Shown: positions 1 to 10,944, numbered from the stretch's first letter. The stretch is 64,000 nt of DNA from an uncultured Paraburkholderia sp. (GCA_940747215.1 CALNWS010000011.1:1-64000), one strand, 5' to 3'. A program made the numbers and translations. Notes: generated by a model not told the origin, from the sequence alone.

Positions 1-119
1 GAAATGGCGCCGGCGCTGATGCCGATCGCCCGGCTGATCTGGCAGTGTGACAGGCCGCACGCCCATTTCAGCCGCAGTACTTCCTTCAGTTTGCGCATGC
101 TCATCCGGTGTGCCGGCAT
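1..119 (-). mobile_element. istA: IS21-family transposase IstA, N-terminal end (runs off the window)
   Basis: The minus strand from an ATG at 119 reads MPAHRMSMRKLKEVLRLK, followed by WACGLSHCQISRAIGIS. This is the N-terminal helix-turn-helix start I recognise from IS21/IS408-type IstA transposases of Burkholderiaceae. IstA is the DDE transposase that works with the AAA+ helper IstB; neither its catalytic part nor istB is in view. The segment from 120 to about 230 should contain the element's terminal inverted repeat, but I could not fix its outer boundary. No stop or frameshift is seen in these 39 codons. The element lies against the truncated gene that follows, so its insertion may have broken that gene. 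Confidence 0.72.
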
Positions 120-230
120 CAACCTGTTCGTGCATATGCTAAGCGGCCATCAGAACGTCGATGCCGGCAGTCTCGACGCGGCCCGCCTGAACCTGCGGTG
201 CCATATCAAAGTAGCCGGTGCGTGCGAAGC

Positions 231-950
231 ATGAGCGGCTTTCTGCTGCGCATGTGCGGCAAGACCGACATGAAACTGCCGTTCTATATCGAGACTAACC
301 GGACCGAAACGTCGCCGCGCAACACGGCGAAGCTGAGTGACGAGGCGCGCCGGAAATTCGTCGAAGACAATCAGCTCGACTACTCAGCTACTCAGTGAAG
401 TTAAGAAAGACATGGAGCGCGACGAGAAGATCGCAGAAGGCTCTTATGCCGAAGCGATCGATCTGGTGCGTTGCATTCAGGGCGAAATCAACAAGCTCGA
501 CAATCCGCGTTTGTACAAGTCTGCGATCTTCAGCATCGATCCGGAGCATATGGCGAGCGTGACGAGCGTCATTGGGAGATTCGATCTGCGCCCGGTCGAA
601 GCGTATCGGCAGTTCGTCCAGACGTCGCGCGATGAAACGTTCGACATGTACGAAGGTTTTGTCGACGGCGTGAGGGATAGCGTCGTACACGGCTGGGCCG
701 TCAATCTGAACAATCCGGACAAGCCGGTCAATCTCGAGATTCGCGTGCAGGGCGAAGTGGTCGCCACGGGCTCGAGCGGCAGGCATCGGCCCGATGTGCT
801 GCGCGCGGGCGGCTATGCCACCGAGTATATTCAGGCTTCACCGTTCCGTTGCCCGACTGTGCGCTAAACGGATTCAGCGTGAGCATCGCAGGTTCGCATG
901 ATCTGTTGAAACAACAGCGTTTGGAAGAGCAGCTGGTATCGCGCTTGAAT
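231..950 (+). pseudogene. remnant of a sulfotransferase-like / polysaccharide-associated protein
   Basis: Three reading frames must be joined to follow one protein. About 240-398 gives the piece from SGFLLRMCGKTDM to EDNQLDY. About 400-835 gives LLSEVKKDMERD through a segment with GFVDGVRDSVVHGWAV. About 835-930 gives FTVPLPDCALNGFSV. The first piece resembles the C-terminal end of sulfotransferase-family proteins. The GFVDG...GWA segment resembles a domain appended to glycan-processing proteins in Burkholderia. Breaks near 398 and 835 are single-base frameshifts. The 5' end is missing and abuts the IS21 end. Family assignment is from memory and weak; that it is a broken gene is much better supported. 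Confidence 0.4.
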
Positions 951-1025
951 GTCCGCGCGCTTGAGTGCCTGAGTGCGTGGATTCGCAAGCGCGTTTTCGC
1001 ACCGCGCACGCAAAACCGCAGACAC

Positions 1026-1052
1026 AAAAACCCGTATTTCTACAGGGTTTTT
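1026..1052 (-). terminator. intrinsic terminator downstream of groL
   Basis: AAAAACCC and GGGTTTTT arms around a short loop, followed on the minus strand by the A/T-rich tail, 75 bp past the groL stop. It ends the groSL transcript and, being nearly symmetric, could also stop leftward read-in. Confidence 0.75.
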
Positions 1053-1126
1053 CTTTTGGGAAGCCCACGTCGCCGCGTGCTTCCCCATGCTTTTCCACCG
1101 AAGCCCGAACCGGGCTCCGAGCGAAA

Positions 1127-2767
<1,641 letters not shown>

Positions 2768-2817
2768 CTAACTCCTTGAATTCTTTGAATGTGACCAGGA
2801 AAGTAGCAACGTTTCGC

Positions 2818-3108
2818 TTACTTTTTCACCACGGCCATGATGTCTTCTTCGCGCATCACCAGCAGTTCGTTACCGTCAACCTTGACGGTCTGGCCTGCGT
2901 ACTTGCCGAACAGAACGCGGTCGCCAACCTTCACGTCGAGCGCGATTGCCGTGCCTTTGTCGTCACGCTTGCCCGGGCCGACTGCCAAAATTTCGCCTTG
3001 ATCCGGCTTTTCTGCTGCGGCTTCGGGGATCACGATGCCCGACGCGGTCTTGGTTTCTTGATCCAGACGTTTGACGATCACGCGATCATGCAAAGGACGA
3101 AGGTTCAT
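2818..3108 (-). CDS. groS: 10 kDa co-chaperonin GroES
   Basis: Intact 96-residue protein beginning [16 protein letters not shown], with a strong GAGGAG ribosome site ahead of the ATG at 3108. GroES caps the GroEL ring. The mobile-loop region ([16 protein letters not shown]) and the C-terminal [16 protein letters not shown] segment are typical. A longer in-frame extension upstream is rejected because it would run through the promoter and the CIRCE operator. It is the first gene of the groSL operon. Confidence 0.99.
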   Translation of the reverse strand: MNLRPLHDRVIVKRLDQETKTASGIVIPEAAAEKPDQGEILAVGPGKRDDKGTAIALDVKVGDRVLFGKYAGQTVKVDGNELLVMREEDIMAVVKK

Positions 3109-3179
3109 ACATACTCCTCTCTGATTGAGACTGAAGAACGCTGAGAAAACCCGGCTGGCCGAGCCAACCGGCGATGTTG

Positions 3180-3206
3180 TTAGCACTCTCGTGCAGTGAG
3201 TGCTAA
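3180..3206. promoter_or_regulatory. CIRCE operator (HrcA binding site) of groSL
   Basis: Perfect match to the classical CIRCE: TTAGCACTC, nine spacer bases, GAGTGCTAA. It lies 71 bp upstream of groS in the transcribed leader. HrcA repressor binding here is established for this element. Confidence 0.97.
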
Positions 3207-3208
3207 TT

Positions 3209-3235
3209 ATATGGACGGGCGGTGACAAATTCAAG
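3209..3235 (-). promoter_or_regulatory. putative sigma-32 promoter of groSL
   Basis: On the minus strand CTTGAA (-35 like, 3230-3235) is followed by about 13 bases and then GTCCATAT (-10 like, 3209-3216). This resembles the heat-shock consensus CTTGAAA / CCCCATNT. It sits directly upstream of the CIRCE, giving dual sigma-32/HrcA control. Confidence 0.65.
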
Positions 3236-3610
3236 AAGGGATGGCGGCCGCGGAGGTAACAAAGTCCTGATGGCCGCGCCGATAGCGACTTTCCTACCGC
3301 ATATGGAGACCGCCGGCAAAGACAAACGTTTCCTCGCCAAAACAATTACTTGGCGACTTGGCGCGGTCTCGACTCGAGCGGCAAGTCCGGCTTCATCCGG
3401 TTCCCAAACAGGCCACCACGTTTGGCAAGACATGCCGGAAAGAGCGCGTGAGCGCGTTTCCAGGGAATTCCCTAGCGCGCGGAATACGATGCACGAACCG
3501 CTGCGCTCGTCGAGCAGGTGAGTATTATAGAGAGCGGCAAAAGTTCAACGTGAAAGCCGCGTTGAGAATCGGGTCACTGTGATCGAGGCTGGGCACGTCG
3601 CTGTGGCAGG
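3236..3610. other. intergenic, nothing recognised
   Basis: About 375 bp between the groSL promoter and a decayed gene. Short open frames exist on both strands, but none resembles a known protein. Confidence 0.5.
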
Positions 3611-4024
3611 CTATTTCGGTGAATGCGTTTGCACCTCGTTTTTCGCGAGCCACCGGATGTGTTCGCAACCGCCTTTGACCCGCCACACGAACTTATCCGG
3701 CTCGCTCACGCGCAATTGCTCCATGCGCGCCGAATCCTCTTCGCCGCGATGCCAGCCGGTCTGCCAGTGTCGATCGAAGTTGCTTGCGTCGCGCTGGACC
3801 TCCTTCACGCGCTTCCTGTACCTGTAGGTGTTCACGCGCCCGGCCGACGCGCCGCAGTATTTCTGCGCGAAGTAAGCGCGCTCGGCCGCCGTCTCGACTT
3901 CGCATTCGCGGCGTCTTCATCGGCCGCCGCTTGCCGGGGTTGCGCCGCGAACAGCGGCAACGCGCACGCAATAGAACGCGCACGCAATAGTCATGAGCGC
4001 GCGACGGCCGCGCGTCGACGTCAT
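3611..4024 (-). pseudogene. small secreted protein of unknown function, frameshifted
   Basis: AGGAGG precedes two adjacent ATGs; from the second (4024) the frame begins MTSTRGRRALMTIACA, a signal-peptide start. A 16-bp tandem duplication (3959-3990) inside the signal peptide shifts the frame. If one copy is removed the frame reads on through LPLFAAQPRQAAADEDAANAK. A second shift near 3895 is needed to reach the main body, ETAAERAYFAQKYCGASAGR to the end at 3611. The mature part is about 105 residues, charged, with two Cys and several Trp; I do not recognise the family. Both disruptions are visible in the sequence, so it is very probably non-functional. Confidence 0.65.
3959..3990. repeat. 16-bp perfect tandem duplication
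   Basis: AACGCGCACGCAATAG occurs twice head to tail (3959-3974, 3975-3990) and breaks the signal peptide of the gene around it. Confidence 0.97.
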
Positions 4025-4113
4025 CATCGCCTCCTGCGCAGCGACGCCCGTCGGTAACTCGCAGGCATCGCTCCCATGGCTCATTGCACGATTCATGAAC
4101 CGCTCATGCACAC

Positions 4114-4560
4114 TCACACTATATAATCGCGCCCCTGCATGCAAGCGCCGTAAGCATGCCAATAAGTGTTCATGGCGTTTGTTCTACTGACTCGCCTGCG
4201 CGGCCTGCGCCTGCGCCGCGTGCTGGACGGCTTCGCACGCCGCCCGCGAGCGCGCCCACCGTGGTTGCCCACTGCCGTGCCGTGACCGGCGTCGTTATTG
4301 CTCACGTCGCCGATGATTGCCCCGGCCGCCGCTCCGCGCGCCGCGCCCGCGACACGTGCGCCCGTTGGCCCTTGAGGCCGCGGCGCCGATGCCACGGCGG
4401 TCGGATCGATCCCGGTGGTCTGCTTCGCCCACAAATAGCAGGCACCCTTGTCCTGCGCCTGCATGTCGGAACTCTGACCGTGCGCGGGATAGACCGCGGG
4501 CTTCTGCGCAGATACGCTCGTGCTGATGCAAAGCAGAGCGGCAATCGCAAGAGGCTTCAT
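4114..4560 (-). pseudogene. glycine-zipper (YMGG-like) secreted protein, frame-scrambled
   Basis: The ATG at 4560 follows a GGAG site and gives the signal peptide MKPLAIAALLCISTSVSA, then QKPAVYPAHGQSSD and a KGACYLWAKQ segment. The glycine-rich part (GAARGAAAGAIIGD) is typical of small glycine-zipper envelope proteins. After about 4270 the expected sequence jumps between frames: TVGALAGGV lies in one, EAVQHAAQAQAAQASQ in another, and the conserved end NTYWHAYGACMQGRDY in the first again. The single-frame reading only survives because shifts cancel, giving an improbable Arg-rich middle. The C-terminal AYGACM motif is shared with the divergent gene at 5547-6133. Function of the family is poorly known. 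Confidence 0.65.
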
Positions 4561-5546
4561 GCGCTCCTCCGATAAGTGAAAACACAAAATCGACGCTGAG
4601 TCAGTGGCAAAAACCGCAAAGGAACGCGCGTATTCGCGTGTATGTGTTGTCTCACTGACACAACGATAAATTTTTACGCCGGCTCATTTGGACAAACCGC
4701 GAAAAGCGTTACGAGCGACGGAAAAATGCGCGAAATCCGCGCGATCTTTTTCGAACAATATCGCCATCAAAACCACGATTTGCTGCGCAACATTCAGCTG
4801 GCTATTGACTAATAAAAGCGACTATAAAAATTCCTGAAATTTTACCATTGAATATGATTCAATATAAATATCCAAAACTCTAAAAATATAAAAACATATT
4901 TGCATCCGAACACGCTCGAGTAAACACCACTTTCGTCACCCGCTTACTCAGCGTCGAAACGCTTTCATCGATCCGAAAAGCATCCGAAAGCATGCCAACG
5001 CGCAGCGCACGGCCGTGCAAAGGCTACGCGAGGATGAACTCTCGCCGGAGTCCGCTCACGCCAATCCGTCTCACGAAACCGGCATATCAATCCGGATAAT
5101 AGTCACGGCAAAAGCCAGTGGTCGTTATAAAAAATTTTTACGAATCCTGCTCATCCGATTACCACTACGTGCTCATGCTGCATAACAACATTCAGAGATC
5201 AATTCTTCGAAAAAGCCGACACATTTTCCAATGCCGCCAGCTCCAATTCATGCCGAAACGCAGCCGCCGCACATCCCTAGGGTTCTCCCCGGCTTTTCGT
5301 GCAATTGCCGCCGAATTGCACAAGCATTGATTGAATGTGTCGTTACTGACTGCAGGATGGCGTTTTCGCCCGCTATGCCGATTACAGGTCGGCAACTTCT
5401 GGTGTTACGCTAAAAACTAAGAGCCTTCAACTAAGAGCCTTCGCGGCAATGAACGGCCGTTTTGCGGCAGAACGATCTGCAAACAGAACACACCGCGAAG
5501 TGCAAATGCCGGCTAACGGCTCAACATCGCTGCGGGAGTGACTGCG
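4561..5546. other. long intergenic region with an AT-rich patch
   Basis: Almost 1 kb between two divergent paralogous remnants. It is distinctly AT-rich at about 4800-4910 (runs such as AATATAAATATCC and AAAAATATAAAAAC) and contains a 14-bp tandem duplication at 5415-5442. I see no convincing gene, RNA or origin motif. It may hold the promoters of both flanking genes or the rubble of a third gene. Confidence 0.5.
5415..5442. repeat. 14-bp perfect tandem duplication
   Basis: AACTAAGAGCCTTC is repeated head to tail (5415-5428, 5429-5442) in non-coding sequence. Confidence 0.95.
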
Positions 5547-6133
5547 ATGGGATTCAAAACCATATACAGCAATAACACTTGTGGCGTTTAGCAGTGCTGC
5601 CTTCGCATGGCAGCCACTCATCTATCCGATCCGTAGTCAAAGTCCGCAGCGCAGCATCGATGCAGCCACCTGTTACACCATGGCGAACAAGGAAACCAAG
5701 GTCAATATCGTTCACGAATCGCAGATTCCGCCGCGCAAGCCGGCGGCGTCGAAGACATCGTCGACGGGCGTGCCTTCACGTCCGCCATTGCCGCCGAGCA
5801 GTTTCTCCTCGGCACCGTTTGTCACGACTATGCCGAGCGCCGACTCTGCGCCGAGCGCGAGCGCGCCTAGCCCCACACCGGCCACTATGGCCGCCGCGTC
5901 CGCGCCCGTTGCCCATCAAGCTGGCAAGAGTGCCAAGCTAGGCACGGTAGCGCCGGCAAGCGCAGCGGTCGCGGCGAGCGCGGCATCGGGCGCAACGGCG
6001 ACGACCGCGGACAACGGCAACGGCGCATCCGAAACCGCGGCCGCCGCTTCCGGCGCCTGAATCTCCGATGACGCAATACTGGGCAGCCTACGGCGCGTGC
6101 ATGCAGGCGCGCGGTTACGTCGTCGCACAGTAA
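5547..6133 (+). pseudogene. Ala/Ser/Pro-rich secreted protein with AYGACM C-terminus, frameshifted at both ends
   Basis: The signal peptide starts in one frame (MGFKTIYSN from 5547) and continues in another (TLVAFSSAAFA). The main frame 5581-6060 encodes about 160 residues dominated by Ala, Ser, Pro and Thr. It ends in a stop just before the conserved tail, which reads PMTQYWAAYGACMQARGYVV in a third frame to the TAA at 6131-6133. That tail matches the one of the divergent gene at 4114-4560, so the two are probably paralogues of the glycine-zipper/YMGG type. At least two indels separate the pieces. Role unknown; envelope location is inferred from the signal peptide. Confidence 0.6.
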
Positions 6134-6191
6134 CTCAGGCCGCAAGCCTCGCTGCGATGCCCGGTTTCTTTCGATTGTGGCGCCGGATCTC

Positions 6192-6752
6192 GACGCCTGT
6201 CCGCGAAATGGCCATGCTTAGCCACGTCCATCGAGACCGCAAGTCCCGCGCCCGCACCTGCCCTGCAGCGGCTCGCGTCCGTCACGCCTCAGGATGTGTC
6301 GAAGCGCACCCGCGTCGCCCCAGACTGGCAGTGCGCCCGACAAAACGCGTCCGGATATTTCGCGTCATCTGCGGGCTGCGCGCGCCGATCTGCAGCAGAA
6401 CAATCTGTCGGCGACCAGAATTCGCCTCACCGCCACCATGTCCGTCCAGCCCGAGAACCGCGACGCGCTCAACATGCGCGCCGCACTCAACACGCGCGAA
6501 CAGCAACGTGATGCGCTCTTGAGCCTCGCGCGCGGCTGCGGCTACATCGCGCGCTGGCAATGCGTGTCGCACAACGCGAACACCGCGCTCAGCATCGATT
6601 CGAGTAGCGAGGAAGCGCAGCGTCTCGAGGAAGCGCAGCGTCTCGTCATGCTCGCCACGCGCGAAACGCAAATGGCGAGTGTCACGCCGCCCGCCGTCGA
6701 GCCGCCTTCGCAACCTATCGCGGACATACGCGATGTGATCGCGCATCATTGA
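6192..6752 (+). pseudogene. hypothetical protein remnant (TPR-like C-terminal half)
   Basis: The best-preserved part, about 6330-6752, reads DKTRPDISRHLRAARADLQQ, then LSATRIRLTATMSVQPENRD and a helical segment with ALNTREQQRDALLSLARGC and WQCVSHNANTALSID. This pattern of alternating helices looks like tetratricopeptide repeats. The upstream part (ASPAPAPALQRLASVTPQDV) lies in another frame, so at least one frameshift near 6330 is implied. The true start is not identifiable. An in-frame 18-bp tandem duplication (6608-6643) adds six residues. I do not recognise a named family. Confidence 0.4.
6608..6643. repeat. 18-bp perfect in-frame tandem duplication
   Basis: CGAGGAAGCGCAGCGTCT occurs twice (6608-6625, 6626-6643), encoding EEAQRL twice in the surrounding remnant. 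Confidence 0.96.
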
Positions 6753-7264
6753 TCATTTGTGTTCCCTGCCCCGTGATTGAAAAAGGCTCAAAGCCTACTT
6801 GCAATGCGGCGCTGCGGCAAGATTCAAACTGGTGCACGGAGCGTTGCGTCACGCATGGCGCAACCGCCGCGCGCTTTCGTCAGACCGTTCAATGCCGCGT
6901 GGGGCGGGTTGTAGCCCACTTGAGGACCACCTGCGCACGTGCTTGCGGCCTTGTTGCCTATCCGATCCTCTTCCAATAAACTAACGCGTTCATCCCTGCG
7001 TGACTGGCGATAGAACCGATTCAACCAATCGGATTCAAGGTGGAACAACCAACTGTGAAGCGCAGGGTGCCGTTTTGCCGTTCGCCTGGGCAGCTGTATC
7101 CGCGCGCATTAATCTGCGCTGACGGTGGCTGTACTGCCTCGCGTGTATGTGGCTTCTTCTCTGCACCACGTCAGGACTGGCCCAGCCGCCAGCAGCGTCG
7201 CGTACCCTCTACGCAAGATTCTGCGCACGATCCGATCAACCTGAACACACTCAACAGAATCCGT
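6753..7264. other. glyA upstream region, no feature recognised
   Basis: About 510 bp. The glyA frame is open upstream to 7040, but that extension is not conserved GlyA sequence and is taken as leader. No riboswitch-like or tRNA-like fold stands out by eye. Confidence 0.5.
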
Positions 7265-8512
7265 ATGTTTGACAGAGCCCAAAGCACCATCGCCAACGTC
7301 GACCCTGAACTCTGGAAAGTCATCGAGCAGGAAAACCGCCGTCAGGAAGAGCACATCGAACTGATCGCCTCGGAAAACTACACGAGCCCGGCCGTCATGG
7401 CGGCGCAGGGTTCGCAACTCACCAACAAGTACGCCGAAGGTTATCCGGGCAAGCGCTATTACGGGGGCTGTGAATATGTCGACGTCGCCGAGCAGCTCGC
7501 GATCGACCGCGTGAAGCAACTGTTCGGTGCCGAAGTGGCCAACGTGCAGCCGAATTCGGGTTCGCAGGCTAACCAGGGCGTGTTCTTCGCCATGCTCAAG
7601 CCGGGTGACACCATCATGGGCATGAGCCTCGCGCACGGTGGCCACCTCACGCACGGCTCGCCGGTCAACATGTCGGGCAAGTGGTTCAACGTCGTCAGCT
7701 ACGGTCTGAACGAAGCCGAAGACATCGACTACGAAGCAGCGGAAAAGCTCGCGCAGGAACACAAGCCGAAGCTGATCGTGGCAGGCGCCTCGGCGTTCGC
7801 GCTGCGTATCGACTTCGAACGTCTGTCGAAGATCGCGAAGTCGGTCGGTGCGTACTTCATGGTCGACATGGCGCACTACGCAGGCCTCGTCGCGGCAGGC
7901 GCGTATCCGAATCCGGTGCCGCACACCGACTTCGTCACCACCACCACGCACAAGAGCCTGCGCGGCCCGCGCGGCGGCGTGATCCTAATGAAGGCCGAGT
8001 TCGAGAAGCAGATCAACTCGGCCATCTTCCCGGGCATCCAGGGCGGTCCGCTGATGCACGTGATCGCCGGCAAGGCTGTCGCGTTCAAGGAAGCCCTGTC
8101 GCCGGAGTTCAAGACATACCAGCAGCAGGTGGTCGAGAACGCGCGCGTGCTGGCTGAAACGCTGGTCAAGTGTGGTCTGCGTATCGTTTCGGGCCGCACG
8201 GAAAGCCATGTCATGCTGGTCGATCTGCGCGCGAAGAAGATTACCGGCAAGGCTGCGGAGGCCGCGCTCGGCGCTGCGCACATCACCGTCAACAAGAACG
8301 CGATTCCGAACGATCCGGAAAAGCCGTTCGTGACGAGCGGCGTGCGCCTCGGCTCGCCGGCCATGACCACGCGCGGCTTCGGCGTGAAGGAAGCAGAGCA
8401 GGTCGGCAACCTGATCGCTGACGTGCTGGACAACCCGGAAGACGCAGCCAAGATCGAATGCGTGCGCGCACAAGTCGCCGAGTTGACGAAGCGTTTCCCG
8501 GTCTACCGTTAA
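7265..8512 (+). CDS. glyA: serine hydroxymethyltransferase
   Basis: Intact 415-codon PLP enzyme converting serine plus tetrahydrofolate to glycine plus 5,10-methylene-THF in the cytosol. The start [17 protein letters not shown] was chosen because family similarity begins there and the length is standard; the open frame 5' to it is unlike the family. The GSQANQ substrate segment, the [11 protein letters not shown] loop and the PLP-binding lysine in [14 protein letters not shown] (about residue 230) are present. It lies six bases ahead of nrdR in a conserved glyA-nrdR arrangement. Confidence 0.99.
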   Translation: MFDRAQSTIANVDPELWKVIEQENRRQEEHIELIASENYTSPAVMAAQGSQLTNKYAEGYPGKRYYGGCEYVDVAEQLAIDRVKQLFGAEVANVQPNSGSQANQGVFFAMLKPGDTIMGMSLAHGGHLTHGSPVNMSGKWFNVVSYGLNEAEDIDYEAAEKLAQEHKPKLIVAGASAFALRIDFERLSKIAKSVGAYFMVDMAHYAGLVAAGAYPNPVPHTDFVTTTTHKSLRGPRGGVILMKAEFEKQINSAIFPGIQGGPLMHVIAGKAVAFKEALSPEFKTYQQQVVENARVLAETLVKCGLRIVSGRTESHVMLVDLRAKKITGKAAEAALGAAHITVNKNAIPNDPEKPFVTSGVRLGSPAMTTRGFGVKEAEQVGNLIADVLDNPEDAAKIECVRAQVAELTKRFPVYR

Positions 8513-8518
8513 GCCGCC

Positions 8519-9001
8519 ATGCATTGCCCTTTCTGCCGTCACGCCGATACGCAGGTTGTCGACTCGCGCGTATCCGAAGATGGCGCGACGATTCGCCGGC
8601 GCCGCCGCTGCCCGGCCTGCGACAAGCGTTTTAAGACGTATGAGCGGGTCGAGCTGGCGTTGCCGTCGGTCGTCAAGAAAGACGGCAGCCGCACTGAATT
8701 CGATCGCCGCAAGATTGTCGCGAGCATGCAACTGGCGCTGCGCAAGCGCCCGGTTGCAGCGGACACGATCGACACGGCTGTCGCGCGCATCGAATACCAG
8801 CTGCTTGGCAGCGGCGAGCGCGAAGTGCGCAGCGAGCGTCTCGGCGAACTCGTGATGAACGAGTTGCGCGCGCTCGACACCATTGCCTATGTTCGCTTTG
8901 CATCTGTCTACCGGCGCTTCGAAGACGTCTCCGAATTCGAGGACGTGATCGAAGAATTTCGCCGCGCCACTTCTCCTCCGAAGCCCTCGCGCAAACGCTG
9001 A
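8519..9001 (+). CDS. nrdR: transcriptional repressor NrdR
   Basis: Intact 160-codon regulator of ribonucleotide reductase genes. An N-terminal zinc ribbon (CPFC near residues 3-6 and CPAC near 31-34) is followed by the ATP-cone domain ([16 protein letters not shown] onwards). The ATP-cone senses ATP/dATP, and the zinc ribbon is expected to bind NrdR boxes. The start follows the glyA stop by six bases, suggesting co-transcription. The C-terminal 15 residues are Pro/Lys/Arg rich. Confidence 0.98.
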   Translation: MHCPFCRHADTQVVDSRVSEDGATIRRRRRCPACDKRFKTYERVELALPSVVKKDGSRTEFDRRKIVASMQLALRKRPVAADTIDTAVARIEYQLLGSGEREVRSERLGELVMNELRALDTIAYVRFASVYRRFEDVSEFEDVIEEFRRATSPPKPSRKR

Positions 9002-9190
9002 GTGTTGCTGCAACTCGTGCCTCGTTCGGGTTGCCGCTATTTGCCGCGTTGTTTCGCGCATCTGCATCTGTCGCTCCTCATCTGAATCTTCGCGTGCATT
9101 GTTGCGCGGGTTGGCGTCTTAATGCCACTCGGCCATTCGGACGATGGTCGGCGCAATCCGAAGCCGCTAGATTGGCCGCATCCGTTTGAA

Positions 9191-9673
9191 TTGCTCAGGG
9201 ATGCAGATGAAGAAACTCGCCGTTTCCGCGGATTTACGCTCGTCGAAACACTCGTGGTGATTGCACTGCTCGCTTCCACGCTCAGCTATGCGCGCAGCGA
9301 AGCGTTGCGCCGTGGCGCGCGCGTCACGGTCTGCCGGCTCGACTCCGCGCGCCATTGTCTGGCGGCGGGGCAACCGTGCGGCAACGGGGTGACGGACTGG
9401 TCTTGCGGTTGGGCTGTCATGGCCGAGCGCGGAAGCACTTCGACGTTGCTGAGGGCGCAGCCGTCGCTGGCGGCGGTCAGCATCGTCGGCGCGCAGACGA
9501 ACCTCACTTTTACGCCGCCCGTGGGTCAACTGATCGGCGCGTTTCGCAGTTTCGATATCGCTTTGCGCGCACCGTCGCGTGCAACTCAGGACGATAAATG
9601 GAAGCGCTGCATCCGGGTCGCCGTAGGCGGCCGTGCGCGAGTGACCGAGGGCGCATGTGGAGCGATGTCATGA
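9191..9673 (+). CDS. fimT: type IV pilus minor pilin, GspH/FimT type (start uncertain)
   Basis: The class III leader is RGFTLVETLVVIALL, which the prepilin peptidase would cut after the glycine; this is followed by about 130 residues with paired cysteines near the C-terminus. The start is unclear. In this frame a TTG at 9191 gives a plausible short leader, while an ATG (MQMKKLAV) lies upstream in another frame, so a one-base shift in the leader is possible. The stop overlaps the pilV start in an ATGA (9670-9673). It heads a five-gene minor-pilin operon involved in priming pilus assembly. May already be damaged at its 5' end. Confidence 0.6.
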   Translation: MLRDADEETRRFRGFTLVETLVVIALLASTLSYARSEALRRGARVTVCRLDSARHCLAAGQPCGNGVTDWSCGWAVMAERGSTSTLLRAQPSLAAVSIVGAQTNLTFTPPVGQLIGAFRSFDIALRAPSRATQDDKWKRCIRVAVGGRARVTEGACGAMS

Positions 9674-10140
9674 GAGCGTGCAAACACTCGCTGTGGGTGC
9701 GGGCCAAGGCATTGAAGTCGTCGCCCTTCAACGCGCGCGGCAGTTCCTTGCTTGAAGTGATGTTGTCGGTCGCACTTATGGCAGTGACAGTGCTGGGGCT
9801 CCTCGCCGGTCAACTGTGGACAGCGCGCGAAGCGCGTGCGACGGCGATGCGCGAGCACGCTGCATGGATTGCCGATTCTTTGGCCGAAGCGATGTCAGCG
9901 ATCTCAGCGACGTCCGGCGGCGACGCGGCGCTCAGACAGTGGAGCGCGCGTGTGTCGACATTGCTGCCACACGGTCAGGCGCTGATTGCGGATAGCGGCG
10001 GCATTTCGCTGGCTCGTGTGTCGTGGACGGCGTTGAGCGCCATGCTGCGAACCGACGACATGATCGACCGGCCGGAATCTTGCGGCGGCGCGGACCTGCC
10101 CTTTGGATCGACGTGCGTAGTGCTGGCGTTCCTCAAATGG
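9670..10140 (+). pseudogene. pilV: minor pilin PilV-like, stop codon lost and fused to pilW
   Basis: The frame opens MRACKHSLWVRAKALKSS and contains the pilin motif SSLLEVMLSVALMAVTVLGL. It runs to CVVLAFLK, where a PilV-like protein would be expected to stop. At 10135-10140 the sequence is AAATGG. With one G fewer it would read AAATGACGG, giving a pilV TGA overlapping a pilW ATG. The extra base removes the stop and joins pilV in frame to pilW. The PilV body itself has no break, so a PilV protein with a foreign tail could still be made. Confidence 0.6.
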
Positions 10141-10944
10141 ACGGGACGACAAAGGTACTCGCGTGCGCAGAAGCTGCTCGAATTCGTGATCGGACTTGCA
10201 TTGGGGCTGATCGTCACGGCTGGCACCGTGTCGCTCTACAACACGCAGCGAGCAGCGTTCGATCGTGCGTCCGACACGCAGCGAATCCGCGAAGCCGGCC
10301 TGACTGCACTGACTTTAATGGGCCAACAGATACAGATGGCCGGATTCGTGCCCGCTGACTCGAATGCGTACCTTGTGCCGCTTTCGCTTTTCGGATGTTC
10401 CGGAGGGTGTCCCACGGGTGCGGACGACAGCCTCACGTGCGAATCCTTGTCGAGTCGTTCGGATGTTTGGCGATCCGTTACGTGGGCGATGTCGTGTCGA
10501 CGTGGCCGTCCGCTACTGCGCAAGTCACCGATTGCCTCGGGCAGGCCGTTACGAATGGCAGTCCGGCGTTGCCCGACTAGGCTGCGCCGGTCGTGAACCG
10601 GTTCTTCGCCCGCGCCAGCACATCGACGGGCGAGCCGGAGCTGTATTGCGAAGGCAATGGCAAGACGGGATCGGCGCAACCGCTCGTTGAAGGCGTGGAG
10701 AAGGTGTACATCAAGTACTGGCTCGCTGCTGGGGCTGCCGCGCTGGAGGCGTCCGCGTTGACCGCGGACCAGTGGCCGAAAGTGGTTGCCGTCGATCTTT
10801 GCGTACTAGTGCGTGGCGCGCCGGGTGGGCAGCGTCTACGTTACGTCGATTGCGACGGCATCAGTGCAATCGGCAGCGATACGCGCGCGGCAGGCGTACT
10901 CGCGTCGCGTGGCGGTGCGCAATCACGCGGAGGATCCAACGTGA
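10137..10944 (+). pseudogene. pilW: minor pilin PilW-like, broken and fused at both ends
   Basis: The N-terminal pilin helix reads KLLEFVIGLALGLIVTAGTV, then NTQRAAFDRASDTQRIRE, typical of PilW. Near 10405 the frame shifts. The continuation (SFGCLAIRYVGDVVSTWP to GSPALPD) ends at TAG 10578-10580, beyond which the same frame goes on as AAPVVNRFFARAS. A further shift in a CG run near 10880 moves the reading out of the expected PilW end (RRVAVRNHAEDPT, stop TGA 10942-10944) into the pilX frame. At least four lesions, so dead. Confidence 0.65.

Noticed and set aside
4800-4910. AT-rich patch as a replication origin
   Set aside because: No DnaA-box cluster, iterons or origin-linked genes are nearby; it is more simply a promoter region or foreign or decayed spacer.
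6753-7264. Riboswitch or small ORF upstream of glyA
   Set aside because: The open frame before glyA is not conserved GlyA sequence, and no riboswitch core motif could be recognised by eye.
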